A stretch of 64,000 bases of DNA from JACRBR01 sp964371355. GTDB lineage: Bacteria > Chloroflexota > Dehalococcoidia > DSTF01 > JACRBR01. A program made the translations under genes and the position numbers. Positions 8,414 through 17,419 of this stretch are shown in pieces. The notes beneath the pieces were generated by a model that worked only from the letters and a program-made list of their open reading frames with translations, did no database searches and had not been told where the DNA came from. Every line of letters begins with the position of its first letter. Position 1 is the first letter of the stretch. The stretch spans positions 7,978 through 71,977 of the forward strand of contig CAYJMG010000020.1 in assembly GCA_964371355.1 (NCBI GenBank), written 5' to 3'.

Positions 8414-9111
8414 TGCCACAACGAGACTGCATCGTCGTGATGGCCCGCCGCCCGGCAGCCGGCGCCGTGAAGACGCGCCTGGCCGCTTCGCTCGGCGCTC
8501 GCCCCGCGGCGGAGCTGTACGAGGCGTTCCTGCTCGATACGCTGGCTGCCTGCGCGGAGGTCGACGCCCGGGTAGCGATCTCCTACGCCCCCGACGATGC
8601 GCAGGCCCGGCGATACTTCTCCGCCGCCGCGCCGGACGCGTTGCTCGCTCCCCAGCGCGACGTACCCTTCGGCGAGCGTCTGGCCGATGCGACGGGGTCG
8701 GCGTTCCATGCCGGTGCCGGGCGCGTGGCGGTTATCGGTTCCGACATTCCGCATGTACGGCCCCAGTGGATCGCCGGCGCATTCTCCGCGCTCGATGAGG
8801 CCGATCTCGCCATCGGCCCGACGCGCGATGGGGGGTACTACCTGCTGGCGCTGCGTTCCGCGGAGCCCCGGCTCTTCGCCGGCATCGACTGGAGCAGCGG
8901 GCGGGAGCTTGGCCAGACGATGGCCAGAGCCTCGGAGCTGAAGCTGCAAGTGAGCGTCGTGCCCGAGACGTTCGACGTGGACGTTGCCTCCGACCTCGCT
9001 GATCTCGAGTCGCTCATCGCGACGGATGGGCCGCAGCGCTGCCCTCGCACCGCCGCCCGGCTGAACCGCTGGCGAGCCGCCCCGCGCGAGGAAGCCGGGG
9101 TGGCGCGATGA
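8413..9111 (+). CDS. DUF2064 / TIGR04282-type GT-A glycosyltransferase-like protein
   Basis: 232 residues. VMARRPAAGAVKTRLA near the N-terminus is the nucleotide-binding signature of the DUF2064 (TIGR04282) GT-A fold. IGSDIPHVRP holds the Asp expected for metal-nucleotide binding, and IGPTRDGGYYLLAL is the family's most conserved block. Members are often found beside GT2 glycosyltransferases and radical SAM genes, including arsenosugar loci, but no ArsM is present here. It starts at ATG 8413, sharing a base with the preceding stop, and ends 4 nt inside the next gene, so it is tightly coupled. Substrate not predictable. Confidence 0.82.
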   Translation: MPQRDCIVVMARRPAAGAVKTRLAASLGARPAAELYEAFLLDTLAACAEVDARVAISYAPDDAQARRYFSAAAPDALLAPQRDVPFGERLADATGSAFHAGAGRVAVIGSDIPHVRPQWIAGAFSALDEADLAIGPTRDGGYYLLALRSAEPRLFAGIDWSSGRELGQTMARASELKLQVSVVPETFDVDVASDLADLESLIATDGPQRCPRTAARLNRWRAAPREEAGVAR

Positions 9112-10127
9112 AGGCCACCACCGTGGTTTTGGACGACACGACGCATCGCGGCGAGATCGCGCCCGTGCTCCCCGACGAGCTGTATGTCGAGACAACGAAC
9201 AGGTGCAACCTGAAGTGCCTTACTTGTCCGCAGTCCTGGGGCATGGACGAGCAGCCCGCCGACCTGACCGCTGCGCAGGTCGAGCGTATTCTCGGCCTGT
9301 TCCCGGATGTGCGTCGCGTGGTGCTGCACGGCATCGGCGAACCGCTGCTCAACAAGGATCTTCCGTCGATCATTTCTGCGGTGAAACGGCGCGGCGCCTA
9401 CGCGCTGTTCAACACCAACGGCCTCCTGTTGCGGGGGCGCGTCGCCGAGGCGATCGCGGCGGGCGATCTCGATGAGCTTCGCGTGTCGATCGACGCCGCG
9501 ACGCCGCAGACGTACCAGCTTGTCCGCGGCGTCGACGGCTTCGGCCGCATCGTCGAGAACCTGCGTCGCTTCGCCGAGCTGAAGCGCGACGCCTGTGGCG
9601 GGCCGAAGGTCTCGCTGTGGATTACGGGCATGCGGACGAACGTCGCCGAGTTGCCGCGGCTCGTCGAGACCGCGCATCGCTGCGGCGTCGCGGAGGTGTA
9701 CCTCCAGCGCCTCGTCTTCTCGGACCGGGGCATGGCGTCGCGGACTGAGTCGCTCTTCGGCCGGGCCGGATCCCCTGAACTCCGCGCGATCCGGGAGGCC
9801 GAAGAACTCGCCGCCTCGCTCGGTATCACGCTGCGCGGGTCCGGCGAAGCGGCCGCGAGCCAGTCCGTGGCTTCCGACCGTCTTTCGTACCGGGCCTGCC
9901 GGCGGCCCTGGACGCTCATGTACGTGACTGCGAACGGCAACGTGCTTCCCTGCTGCATCGCCCCATTCACCGGCGTGCCATACGGCGAGATCGTCCTCGG
10001 TAACGTGTTCACCCAATCACCGGAGAATATATGGAACGGACCACGCTACCGGGCGTGGCGGCGCGGGCTCCTCTCGCACAGTCCGCCCTCCGCCTGCGCC
10101 AACTGCGGCAGCGGCTGGAGTCTGTAG
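9108..10127 (+). CDS. Radical SAM/SPASM protein
   Basis: 339 residues. The N-terminal TNRCNLKCLTCPQ carries the CxxxCxxC cluster motif, followed by HGIGEPLLNKD and a TIM barrel with RVSIDAATP. The C-terminal SPASM-like region has CRRPW, VLPCCIAPF and CANCGSGW, which would ligate auxiliary [4Fe-4S] clusters. Relatives modify peptides or sugars or act in cofactor synthesis; no precursor peptide ORF is evident nearby. ATGA overlap with the DUF2064 gene. Its 3' end overlaps the DUF2079 gene by 97 nt in another frame. Confidence 0.88.
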   Translation: MKATTVVLDDTTHRGEIAPVLPDELYVETTNRCNLKCLTCPQSWGMDEQPADLTAAQVERILGLFPDVRRVVLHGIGEPLLNKDLPSIISAVKRRGAYALFNTNGLLLRGRVAEAIAAGDLDELRVSIDAATPQTYQLVRGVDGFGRIVENLRRFAELKRDACGGPKVSLWITGMRTNVAELPRLVETAHRCGVAEVYLQRLVFSDRGMASRTESLFGRAGSPELRAIREAEELAASLGITLRGSGEAAASQSVASDRLSYRACRRPWTLMYVTANGNVLPCCIAPFTGVPYGEIVLGNVFTQSPENIWNGPRYRAWRRGLLSHSPPSACANCGSGWSL

Positions 10128-11554
10128 GGCTCGGGCGGCTCATCGCAACGCGATGGTGCGAGGCCGCGGCGTACGGCGTCTCGATTGCCGCGGCCTGGAT
10201 CTTCGCCGGGTTCGCCCTGCGGCGGCATGCCCGGTACGAGAGCACGGCCTACGACTTCGGCTTTTTCGACCAGATCGTCTGGAACACCGCACACGGGCGC
10301 TGGTTCGAAACGACGTTCGTCGACTATAACTTCGCCGGCCAGCACTTCGAACCGGTGCTCCTGCTGTTCGCCGGCCTGTACCGGCTCGGCGCCGGCCCCG
10401 AGGCACTGCTTGTGGTGCAGTCCGGGCTCGTCGCCGCGGCCGCGGTGCCGCTGTTCTACGCGGCGCGGCGGATGAGCGGGAGCGCGGTCGCGGGCCTGTC
10501 GCTCAGCGCCGCATTCCTCCTGCATCCGTCGCTTCATCGCGCCCTGGACTTCGACTTCCATCCCGAGCTGCTTGGCTTCGTCTTCGTCTTCTCGGCGCTG
10601 TACTTCCTCGCCTCCGGCCGGCCGCTCGCGAGCCTGTTCGCCGTCGCCCCCGTGATGCTTCTGAAAGAGGACATGGCCGTCGTCACCGCCATGTTCGCCG
10701 CGCTCCTGTGGGTGCGCGGACACCGCCGCGAGGCCCTCGCATTGTTCGTCGTGTCGGCCGCGTGGGCCCTGGCGACGGTCTTCGTCGTGATGCCCTACAT
10801 CCGCGGAGGCGGCAGCGACCTCAACGAGCGTTTCCACTACCTCACCGAGGACACGACGCTCCTCACTGCCGGTCCCATCGCGGCCTGGCGCGGCGGCGCC
10901 CAGCTCCTGTCCGAAACGGCCTCATCACTCGGCCAGCTACTCGGCGGGACGGGCGGTATCGCGCTGCTGCATCCGGCCGTCGTGCTCGCCCTGCCTTCCA
11001 TCGCGCTCAACGGCCTGGCGGACCACGGACCTCAGTCGCGTATCGACCTCCAGTATGCGGCGGCGCCACTGGCCCTCGTGTTCGTGTCGTCGGCGCTGGC
11101 GCTCGGCGGGCTCAGGCGGCGTCGGCCGTTGCCACGGCTCGACATAACCATTGGCGGCGAGACGGCGCCCCCGATCGCCGCCAGCTTTGCTGTCGCTGTC
11201 GCCGCGGTGATGTTCCTCACCACGAGCCCGTATTCGCCGTTCACGGATCGCCCCGCGCCGTCTCACGAGCATCGCGCCGCAATCGCAGAGGCGCTTCGGC
11301 TCGTCCCGGCCGGCGCCAACGTAAGTGCGCAGAACACGCTGGTGCCGCACCTGTCGCGGCGCACTGAGATCTTCGAGTTCCCGGATGTCCGCGAGGACAC
11401 GGAGTTCGTGATCGTCGACGCCACGCTGCCCATCACCGGCGAGTCCCGCGAGGCCGGCTACGATCGCTGGCTCCCGGAACTCCCGGCGTGGGGGTTCGTC
11501 GAGGTGTTCTCGCGCGACGGCGTTCGCGTCTTCTCTCGCGAGGTCCAGGAATGA
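10031..11554 (+). CDS. DUF2079 multi-pass membrane protein
   Basis: 507 residues with about ten hydrophobic segments. YDFGFFDQIVWNTAHG followed by FAGQHFEPVLLLF is the hallmark of DUF2079 proteins, which resemble polytopic GT-C glycosyltransferases using lipid-linked sugars. DFDFHPELLGFVF and LLKEDMAVV are further conserved blocks. No alternative ATG, GTG or TTG occurs between 10031 and the first membrane segment, so the 97-nt overlap with the upstream gene appears real. The following GT2 gene, of the kind that makes polyprenyl-phosphate sugars, could supply its donor (inference). Confidence 0.85.
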   Translation: MERTTLPGVAARAPLAQSALRLRQLRQRLESVGLGRLIATRWCEAAAYGVSIAAAWIFAGFALRRHARYESTAYDFGFFDQIVWNTAHGRWFETTFVDYNFAGQHFEPVLLLFAGLYRLGAGPEALLVVQSGLVAAAAVPLFYAARRMSGSAVAGLSLSAAFLLHPSLHRALDFDFHPELLGFVFVFSALYFLASGRPLASLFAVAPVMLLKEDMAVVTAMFAALLWVRGHRREALALFVVSAAWALATVFVVMPYIRGGGSDLNERFHYLTEDTTLLTAGPIAAWRGGAQLLSETASSLGQLLGGTGGIALLHPAVVLALPSIALNGLADHGPQSRIDLQYAAAPLALVFVSSALALGGLRRRRPLPRLDITIGGETAPPIAASFAVAVAAVMFLTTSPYSPFTDRPAPSHEHRAAIAEALRLVPAGANVSAQNTLVPHLSRRTEIFEFPDVREDTEFVIVDATLPITGESREAGYDRWLPELPAWGFVEVFSRDGVRVFSREVQE

Positions 11555-12264
11555 GTGTCGTTGCCATCCTCCCGGCGCTGAACGAAGAGGAGGGGATCGC
11601 CCACGCGGTCGCCGCCATCCCGCGGGGCACGGTGGACGAGATCGTCGTCGTAGACAACGGCAGCACCGATGGCACGCCGGCGAGAGCCGCCGCGGCGGGC
11701 GCCCGCGTCGTGAGGGAGCCGCGGCACGGCTACGGCTACGCCTGCCAGGCCGGCGTCAGCGCGGCGCCCGGCGCCCGCGTTTACGTGTTCCTGGACGGAG
11801 ACGCGAGCGAGGTGACAGAGGCGCTGCCCGATCTCGTCCGTCTCGTGGCGGCCGGCCGCGCTGACCTGGTGCTCGGTGCGCGTGAAGGCGCCGTGGAGCC
11901 CGGCGCGATGCCCTGGCAGCAGCGGTTCGGCAACCGCGTCCTCACCACGCTCCTCAACGCGCTGGCGGGTTCCCGGCTGCGCGATCTCCCGTCGCTGAAG
12001 GTCGTGGATGGGCCGACGCTGCGGTCGTTCGATCTGCGCGAGACTACGTATGGCTGGACTGCCGAGCTTATCGCGAAGGCGGCGTTCCGCGGCGCACTGA
12101 TCGAGCAAGTCCCGACAGGCTTGAGGCGCCGCCGCGGCTCATCGAAAGTGGGCGGGAGGCTCGTGCCCAGCCTGCGCGCGGGCTGGACCATCTCGCGCAC
12201 GATCCTACGCGTCTGGTGGCGGGAGCGGCGCACCCGGGCTCGCGCTCCCGGCCTCGATCGGTAG
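11551..12264 (+). CDS. GT2 family glycosyltransferase (DPM-synthase-like)
   Basis: 237 residues. The GT-A fold starts AILPALNEEEGI, with VVDNGSTDGT for nucleotide binding and FLDGDASE as the DxD-like metal site. RFGNRVLTTLLN and GWTAELIAKAAFRG resemble polyprenyl-phosphate mannose/glucose synthases. No C-terminal membrane helix is visible; the tail is basic. ATG 11551 overlaps the DUF2079 stop (ATGA). It is the last gene of the train, and its final 60 nt overlap the convergent TCS2 kinase. Confidence 0.9.
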   Translation: MSVVAILPALNEEEGIAHAVAAIPRGTVDEIVVVDNGSTDGTPARAAAAGARVVREPRHGYGYACQAGVSAAPGARVYVFLDGDASEVTEALPDLVRLVAAGRADLVLGAREGAVEPGAMPWQQRFGNRVLTTLLNALAGSRLRDLPSLKVVDGPTLRSFDLRETTYGWTAELIAKAAFRGALIEQVPTGLRRRRGSSKVGGRLVPSLRAGWTISRTILRVWWRERRTRARAPGLDR

Positions 12265-13536
12265 CGCCACGACGAACCGTGCTCCATCGCCGTCCCTGTT
12301 TTCTGCTCGCACCCATCCTCCATGCGCCTCGACGATCTGCCGGACGATGGCGAGGCCGAGACCTGCGCCGCCCGTTGTCCGCGCTCTCGACGGATCGGCC
12401 CGGTAGAAGCGGTCGAAGATGTGCGCGAGGTGTTCGTCCGGGATGCCCGGCCCGCTGTCCTCGACCGTCATCGTGGCCCAGCCGTCCTCGACCAGGGTTG
12501 AGACGGTGATGGTGCCTCCTGCCGGCGTGTGCGTGAGCGCGTTCTCGACGAGGTTGCGCAGCACCTGGCCCAGCCGTCCACCGTCGGCCGTGGCCGGGAC
12601 CGGCGCGTCTGAAGCCGCCACCCGCAGCTCTATCTCCGCATCGGCGGCGCGCGCGGATGCCGCGGCCACCGCCCCCGCCGCTACGTCCCGCAGGTCCAGT
12701 GGTCCGCGGTGCAGGAGCAGCTCGCCCGCGTCGGCCTGGCTTAGCTGCTCGACATCGCGGACCAGCCGGACCAGCGAGGCCGTCTCTTGCTGCAGGAGCG
12801 CCACTACCTGTGGCTCGGGTGCGATCACACCATCGGCGATCGCCTCCAGGTAGCCGCCGAGGTTGTTGAGCGGGGTGCGCAGTTCGTGGGCCACGTCCGA
12901 TGCCATGCGCCGGCGCAGTTCCACGTTCTGCTCGATCTGGCTCGCCATCGCATTGAAGGCGTGCGCCAGCTCGCTAATCTCGTCGTGCGAGGAGACCCGC
13001 ACGCGCTGTGACAGGTCACCCGCCTCCATGCGCTGTGCCGCCGCTGTCAGCGCTTCGACCGGGCGCGTGACACCCCTGGAAATGAAGAACGCGGCCCCAC
13101 ACGCCGCCGCCACCGCGAACGCGATCGCGACGGCCATATAGCGGTTCAGGGAGCCGACCGTGTCGGCGCGCTGCTCGTTGATCGCTGGCTCCAGAGCCGC
13201 GTCCCCGTATACCTGGAAGCCAACACCCTGTCCGGAAGCGATCTCGAATCGTTGCACGGCCAGCGGGACAGGATCGTATTCGCCCAGGGGGAGTGCTCTG
13301 GTGAACGGCTGCGGCCGCCCCGCGTCGTCGACGGGCACGTTCAGGATGAACACGCCGTTGTCGATTACCGTGCCTGCCATGACCTCGGAACCAGGTGCGG
13401 GTACACGCGTCACCACGAAGGACTTGCTCAAGGTTGAGTCGTTGTTTCGCCCGATTAGAAAGCCGACGGCAACGAGGGCGATGACAGGCAGCGCCACCAT
13501 CGCCAGGAGCAGGCGGAACTGTAGGCTATGAAGCAT
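12205..13536 (-). CDS. Sensor histidine kinase (TCS2)
   Basis: 443 residues. Transmembrane helix 1 spans residues 9-30, an extracellular sensor region of about 120 residues follows, then helix 2 near 150-172. A HAMP domain (TRPVEALTAAAQRMEAGDLS) precedes the H-box VAHELRTPL (His near 216). N-box NLVENALTHTP, G1 VEDSGPGIP and G2 GAGLGLAIV complete the ATPase domain. ATG 13536 overlaps the regulator stop by 11 nt. The 3' end overlaps the convergent GT2 gene by 60 nt, leaving no room for a terminator. It likely senses an envelope stress or toxic compound, given the exporters downstream of its cognate operators (inference). Confidence 0.93.
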   Translation of the reverse strand: MLHSLQFRLLLAMVALPVIALVAVGFLIGRNNDSTLSKSFVVTRVPAPGSEVMAGTVIDNGVFILNVPVDDAGRPQPFTRALPLGEYDPVPLAVQRFEIASGQGVGFQVYGDAALEPAINEQRADTVGSLNRYMAVAIAFAVAAACGAAFFISRGVTRPVEALTAAAQRMEAGDLSQRVRVSSHDEISELAHAFNAMASQIEQNVELRRRMASDVAHELRTPLNNLGGYLEAIADGVIAPEPQVVALLQQETASLVRLVRDVEQLSQADAGELLLHRGPLDLRDVAAGAVAAASARAADAEIELRVAASDAPVPATADGGRLGQVLRNLVENALTHTPAGGTITVSTLVEDGWATMTVEDSGPGIPDEHLAHIFDRFYRADPSRARTTGGAGLGLAIVRQIVEAHGGWVRAENRDGDGARFVVALPIEAGSASPGAPLPPPDA

Positions 13537-14224
13537 GATGGTCCTCCGCGAAGCGATACCCCACGCCGTACACCGTCTGCACGTACCGCGGCGACTCGGG
13601 GTCGTCCTCGATCTTCTTGCGCAGGTTCCGGACGTGCGAGTCGATCGTCCGCTCCAGCCCCTCGTACGCAACGCCGAACGCGCGGTCCAGCAACTGCAGT
13701 CGGGTGAAGGCTCGACCAGGGTCGCGCGCCATCGTCAGCAGCAACTGCAGCTCGCGTCGCGTGATAGCCACGGTTGTGCCCCGCAGCCGGACCTCGTGCC
13801 GCCGTGCGTCGATCTCCAGCTCATCGAACCGTAGCGTGTCCCCGTCCGATGGCTCTTCCGGCGCGCGCCGCCGCAGGATCGCCCGCACCCGCGCCACCAG
13901 CTCGCTGGGGCGGAACGGCTTCGTGACGTAGTCGTCGGCCCCGAGGTCGAGCGCGAGCAGCGTATCCGCCTCCGCCGTCCGCGCCGTCACCATGATGATG
14001 GGCACGTCGGATTCAGCGCGCAGGACCCGGCACACGTCGAACCCGTCGACCTCCGGCAGCATCACGTCCAGCACGACCAGCCCGACCGGCTTGCGACGCG
14101 CCACGTCGATGCCCTCGCGTCCGTTTGACGCGGTCAGCACCGGATAGCCCTCGCGCTCGAGATACAGCCGGACGAGCGCCGCCGTGTTCGCGTCGTCCTC
14201 GATCACAAGTACCGCTGGTTTCAT
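13526..14224 (-). CDS. OmpR-family response regulator (TCS2)
   Basis: 232 residues. The receiver has the acidic cluster EDD at 9-11, phospho-acceptor Asp53 (VVLDVMLPEVDG) and KPFRPSEL. The winged-helix domain ends RYVQTVYGVGYRFAEDHHAS. ATG 14224 is chosen because the receiver begins immediately (MKPAVLVIEDD); the frame stays open upstream but without homology. The first third of the gene and its upstream region are repeated as a decayed copy at 19411-19703. A CCTGT direct repeat at 14267-14284 between this gene and the exporter is its probable operator. Confidence 0.94.
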   Translation of the reverse strand: MKPAVLVIEDDANTAALVRLYLEREGYPVLTASNGREGIDVARRKPVGLVVLDVMLPEVDGFDVCRVLRAESDVPIIMVTARTAEADTLLALDLGADDYVTKPFRPSELVARVRAILRRRAPEEPSDGDTLRFDELEIDARRHEVRLRGTTVAITRRELQLLLTMARDPGRAFTRLQLLDRAFGVAYEGLERTIDSHVRNLRKKIEDDPESPRYVQTVYGVGYRFAEDHHAS

Positions 14225-14266
14225 GGCGAGTCCCTCCGCTGACATGGTGCGACCGGACATCACGAA

Positions 14267-14301
14267 AACCTGTGAAGAACCTGTCAAGGAGTGATGAAAA
14301 T
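14267..14301 (+). promoter_or_regulatory. Probable TCS2 operator and -10 upstream of exporter 1
   Basis: AACCTGTGAAGAACCTGT at 14267-14284 is a direct repeat at exactly 11-bp period, typical of OmpR-family sites. Ten nt downstream is TGAAAAT (14295-14301), a weak -10 candidate. The spacing repeats that of the TCS1 promoters. The site lies between TCS2 and exporter 1, and a three-copy version lies at 19676-19703 before exporter 2. Binding by TCS2 is inferred. Confidence 0.6.
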
Positions 14302-14483
14302 GCGCCCGTTGGACAGTAAGCCACCGAACTCCTGAGGATCTCCATCGACCCCGCACGGGTTCTCGATGCGTCGCCGGGTACCAAGGAGCATTCGGAACAG
14401 CAGACAAATATTGGCGGGATAGACAGGGCGATGCACGAGCACCGGCAGCAGGCGCGGACGTGCGTCGCCAGGAAGGCCAAGCG

Positions 14484-16649
14484 ATGAGTGGGCTTGGGAT
14501 GGAGCGCGGGCCGCTACCCGCCGCGCGGGAGTTCGATGAGTCGTGGTTCGAAGAGGACAAGGGATCTCGTCGGCGCGGGCGCGTTATGGCGATCGCCGCG
14601 TTCGTCCTGATCGCCGCCCTGACGGCGCTCGGGATGTGGAACTGGATCCTGCGCGGGGACGGAGAAGCGGCGGCGACTGAGCAGATCGTCGACGCGACGA
14701 TCGGGACTATCACGGAGAGCATCGAGACCAGCGGGACGGTGCAATCGCAGTCGCAGACGTCGCTGAATTTCGAGTCGTCCGGAAAAGTCGAGACGCTCAG
14801 CGTGGCGCTGGGGCAGCAGGTGAAGAAGGGCGACGTCCTTGCCACGCTCGATGCACCAGCACTCGAAGACGCCGTGCGGCGCGCGGAGATCGGGTTGCTC
14901 TCGGCGCAGCTCAAGCTCAACGAGTTGCTGAAGGGGACCGACGCGGCGGAGCTGGCACAGACAGACCAGGGCTACCAGAGCGCGATCGCGTCGTACGAGT
15001 CGGCGCAGAAGGAACTGGACGAGCTGCATGCCGGACCGACGTCGGCGGACCTGAGCGCCGCACAACAGCAGGTGTACGACGCGGAGGCGGCGCTCGCCCG
15101 TGCGGAGGCGGCGCGTGACACGCTGGACACAGCGGCGGACGACGCCGTCGCTGACGCCGAGGCGACTGTGACGAAGGCCGAGAACGCGCTGGACCAGGCG
15201 GAGCAGCAGCTTGACGACGCCGACGACGCGCTGGCCGTCGCGGAGGCGCAGCTGAAGGGCGCCGAGGCCGCGTACTGCCCCGACGCTGATGTGAGCTTCT
15301 GCGTGTCCCCGAGCATGCCGCTCTCGTCGTCCGACCAGGCGACGCTGCTGGACGTTGCGGCGGGCGGCGACGCTGAGCGCGGGGCTCTCGCCAACAGCGT
15401 GTTGAACGCAAACACAACGTACCGCGAGAGGCTGACGGCGCTTAACGCGGCGGAGGATGCCCTCGACGACGCCGAGAGCGACCTCGACCACGCTGAGGAG
15501 GCGCTCGACGACGCGGAGGAAGGTCCGAGCGACGCCGACATCAGGGAAGCCGACGCATCGGTTGGCTCGGCGCAGCTGGCGCTCACCCAGGCACAGGCAG
15601 CTCTCACCGATCTACAGGACGGCGCCGACGCTGACGAGACCCGCGCGGCGGAACTTGCGCTAGCCGCCGCCGAGGCCGGGCTGCGCTCCGCGGAGGCGCA
15701 GCGCGACGAAGCGCACGACGGTACAGACGCCGACGAGGTCACGGAACAGCGCGGGCAGGTCGACCTGGAGCAGCTCTCACTGGCCGAAGCCAAGCGCGAC
15801 CTGGAAGATGCCCAGCTCATCGCGCCGTTCGACGGCACCGTCGCCGACGTCAATATCGCCACCGGAGACACGGTGGGAGCGGGCGGCGGCGAGGACGCGG
15901 CGATCGTGCTGAACACGCCCGATGCCCTGGTAATTGAGCTGGCGATCAACGAGGCGGATCTCGCGAACGTTGAGGTGGGCCAAACCGGCACCATGACCTT
16001 CGATCAACTCGATGGCGTCGGCTTCCCAATCGTGATTGAGGGCATCGGCGGCAACCCGACGACTACGCAGGGCGTCACGACGTACGAAGCGATCGCGTCG
16101 ATCGACCTGTCTTCGCCGGCGACGGGCGGGCTGAGGCCGGGCGGCGCGTTGCCGCTGGGGCCGGGCGGCGTGTTGCCGGAGGGCTTCACTCCGCCGGCGG
16201 GTGCCGACACTCCGGACGAGCTCCCCGAGAGCCCGGAGCAGAACCAGGGGCAGGCGCCCGACGACTTCCAAGCCCGGACGACGGAGAGCGAGGACGACCA
16301 GCCGCGCCCCTTGCCAGGGATGACGGGCTCCGTCGAGATCACCGTCGAGGAGGCGAAGGACGTCGTCACCGTCCCGTCCGCCGCGGTGCAGCAGGAGGGT
16401 CCGCAGCAGTACGTCGAGGTCGTGGCGGACAACGGCGAGCGCGAGCGTGTCGTCGTGGAGACGGGCCTTTCCGACGGCTCGCGCACCGCCATCCTTGCCG
16501 GGCTCGAGGCCGGAGAGAAGGTGGTGGTGCCGACGTCGAGTGCAACGAGCGGCGATCCGTCTACGGGGCCGGGCGGACCCGGAGGGCCGGGCGGGGGCGG
16601 GCCCGTCGGCGGGGGCGGTGGAGCGCCGGTCGGGGGGCCTCCGCAATGA
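14484..16649 (+). CDS. Efflux periplasmic-adaptor-like (MacA/YknX/HlyD type) protein, exporter 1
   Basis: 722 residues. After a 33-residue cytoplasmic start there is one transmembrane helix (34-54), then a barrel-sandwich half (ESIETSGTVQSQSQTSLNFESSGKVETLSV). A very long Ala/Asp/Glu-rich coiled-coil hairpin spans roughly 130-440, followed by the second lipoyl half (LIAPFDGTVADVNIATGDTV) and beta-barrel domains. A Pro/Gly-rich insert holds PGGALPLGPGGVLPEG, and the tail is Gly-rich. It couples the ABC transporter to substrate outside the membrane. ATG 14484 has AGGAAGG upstream; a GTG at 14460 is in frame. ATGA overlap with the ATPase gene. Confidence 0.88.
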   Translation: MSGLGMERGPLPAAREFDESWFEEDKGSRRRGRVMAIAAFVLIAALTALGMWNWILRGDGEAAATEQIVDATIGTITESIETSGTVQSQSQTSLNFESSGKVETLSVALGQQVKKGDVLATLDAPALEDAVRRAEIGLLSAQLKLNELLKGTDAAELAQTDQGYQSAIASYESAQKELDELHAGPTSADLSAAQQQVYDAEAALARAEAARDTLDTAADDAVADAEATVTKAENALDQAEQQLDDADDALAVAEAQLKGAEAAYCPDADVSFCVSPSMPLSSSDQATLLDVAAGGDAERGALANSVLNANTTYRERLTALNAAEDALDDAESDLDHAEEALDDAEEGPSDADIREADASVGSAQLALTQAQAALTDLQDGADADETRAAELALAAAEAGLRSAEAQRDEAHDGTDADEVTEQRGQVDLEQLSLAEAKRDLEDAQLIAPFDGTVADVNIATGDTVGAGGGEDAAIVLNTPDALVIELAINEADLANVEVGQTGTMTFDQLDGVGFPIVIEGIGGNPTTTQGVTTYEAIASIDLSSPATGGLRPGGALPLGPGGVLPEGFTPPAGADTPDELPESPEQNQGQAPDDFQARTTESEDDQPRPLPGMTGSVEITVEEAKDVVTVPSAAVQQEGPQQYVEVVADNGERERVVVETGLSDGSRTAILAGLEAGEKVVVPTSSATSGDPSTGPGGPGGPGGGGPVGGGGGAPVGGPPQ

Positions 16650-17419
16650 TCAAGCTCATCGATATCGTCAAGCTCTACCGTGCAGGCTCAGTCATCGTGC
16701 CGGCGCTGCGTGGCGTGAACCTCGATATCGAACGCGGCGAGTTCGTCTCAATAATCGGCTCGTCGGGTTCGGGCAAGTCAACGCTGATGAACATCATCGG
16801 CTGCCTCGACCGGGCGACGCGCGGCCGGTACGAGCTCGCCGGCCACGACGTGAGCAGGCTCTCGGACGACGAGTTGGCCTTCGTACGGAGCCAGCAGATC
16901 GGGTTCGTATTCCAGTCGTTCAACCTGCTTCGCCGCCTGAGCGCGCTGGAGCAGGTCGAGATGCCGCTCACATACCGCAGCGGCAGCGCGCGCGACCACC
17001 GTCGTGCCGCGGTCAAGGCGCTGTACGAGGTGGCCCTCGCCGACCGCATGCACCACAAGCCAAATCAGCTCTCGGGCGGCCAGCAGCAGCGCGTCGCCAT
17101 TGCGCGCGCGCTCGTCGGACAGCCGAGCGTGATCCTGGCGGACGAGCCGACAGGCGCCCTCGACACGAGGACGACGGCCGACGTGATGGAGCTGTTCGTG
17201 CGATTGAACCGCGAGCGCGGCATCACCGTGATCTTCGTGACGCACGAACCTGAAGTGGCGGCGTACACCGACCGCGTAATCCAACTCCGCGACGGCTTGG
17301 TCGTCAGCGACGCAGCGCCGGCGTCGACGGCGCCGACGCGTCTCGCAGGGGACATGGCTGCGGAACAAACGCAAACGCCAGCGTTGCGGCCGTTCCGCCC
17401 GTCGGAGGCGCCGGCATGA
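16646..17419 (+). CDS. ABC transporter ATPase, MacB/LolD type, exporter 1
   Basis: 257 residues. Walker A GSSGSGKST at 38-46, Q-loop FVFQSFNLL, signature LSGGQQQRVAIARAL, Walker B VILADEPTGALD and H-loop VTHEP. This is the subfamily that powers MacB, LolCDE and FtsEX-type permeases (mechanotransmission rather than classical pumping). It overlaps its neighbours on both sides by 4 nt (ATGA), so adaptor, ATPase and permease form a strict operon. It supplies the energy for exporter 1. Confidence 0.94.
   Translation: MIKLIDIVKLYRAGSVIVPALRGVNLDIERGEFVSIIGSSGSGKSTLMNIIGCLDRATRGRYELAGHDVSRLSDDELAFVRSQQIGFVFQSFNLLRRLSALEQVEMPLTYRSGSARDHRRAAVKALYEVALADRMHHKPNQLSGGQQQRVAIARALVGQPSVILADEPTGALDTRTTADVMELFVRLNRERGITVIFVTHEPEVAAYTDRVIQLRDGLVVSDAAPASTAPTRLAGDMAAEQTQTPALRPFRPSEAPA

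Noticed and set aside
8413..12264. Arsenosugar biosynthesis locus
   Set aside because: The DUF2064 and GT2 pair invites this, but there is no ArsM methyltransferase and no ArsS-type radical SAM signature that I can recognise. Left as unknown product.
13537..14920. Long minus-strand extension of the TCS2 regulator frame to 14920
   Set aside because: The receiver domain begins at 14224. The extension has Ser/Arg/Pro-rich sequence without homology and runs into the exporter 1 adaptor gene on the other strand.
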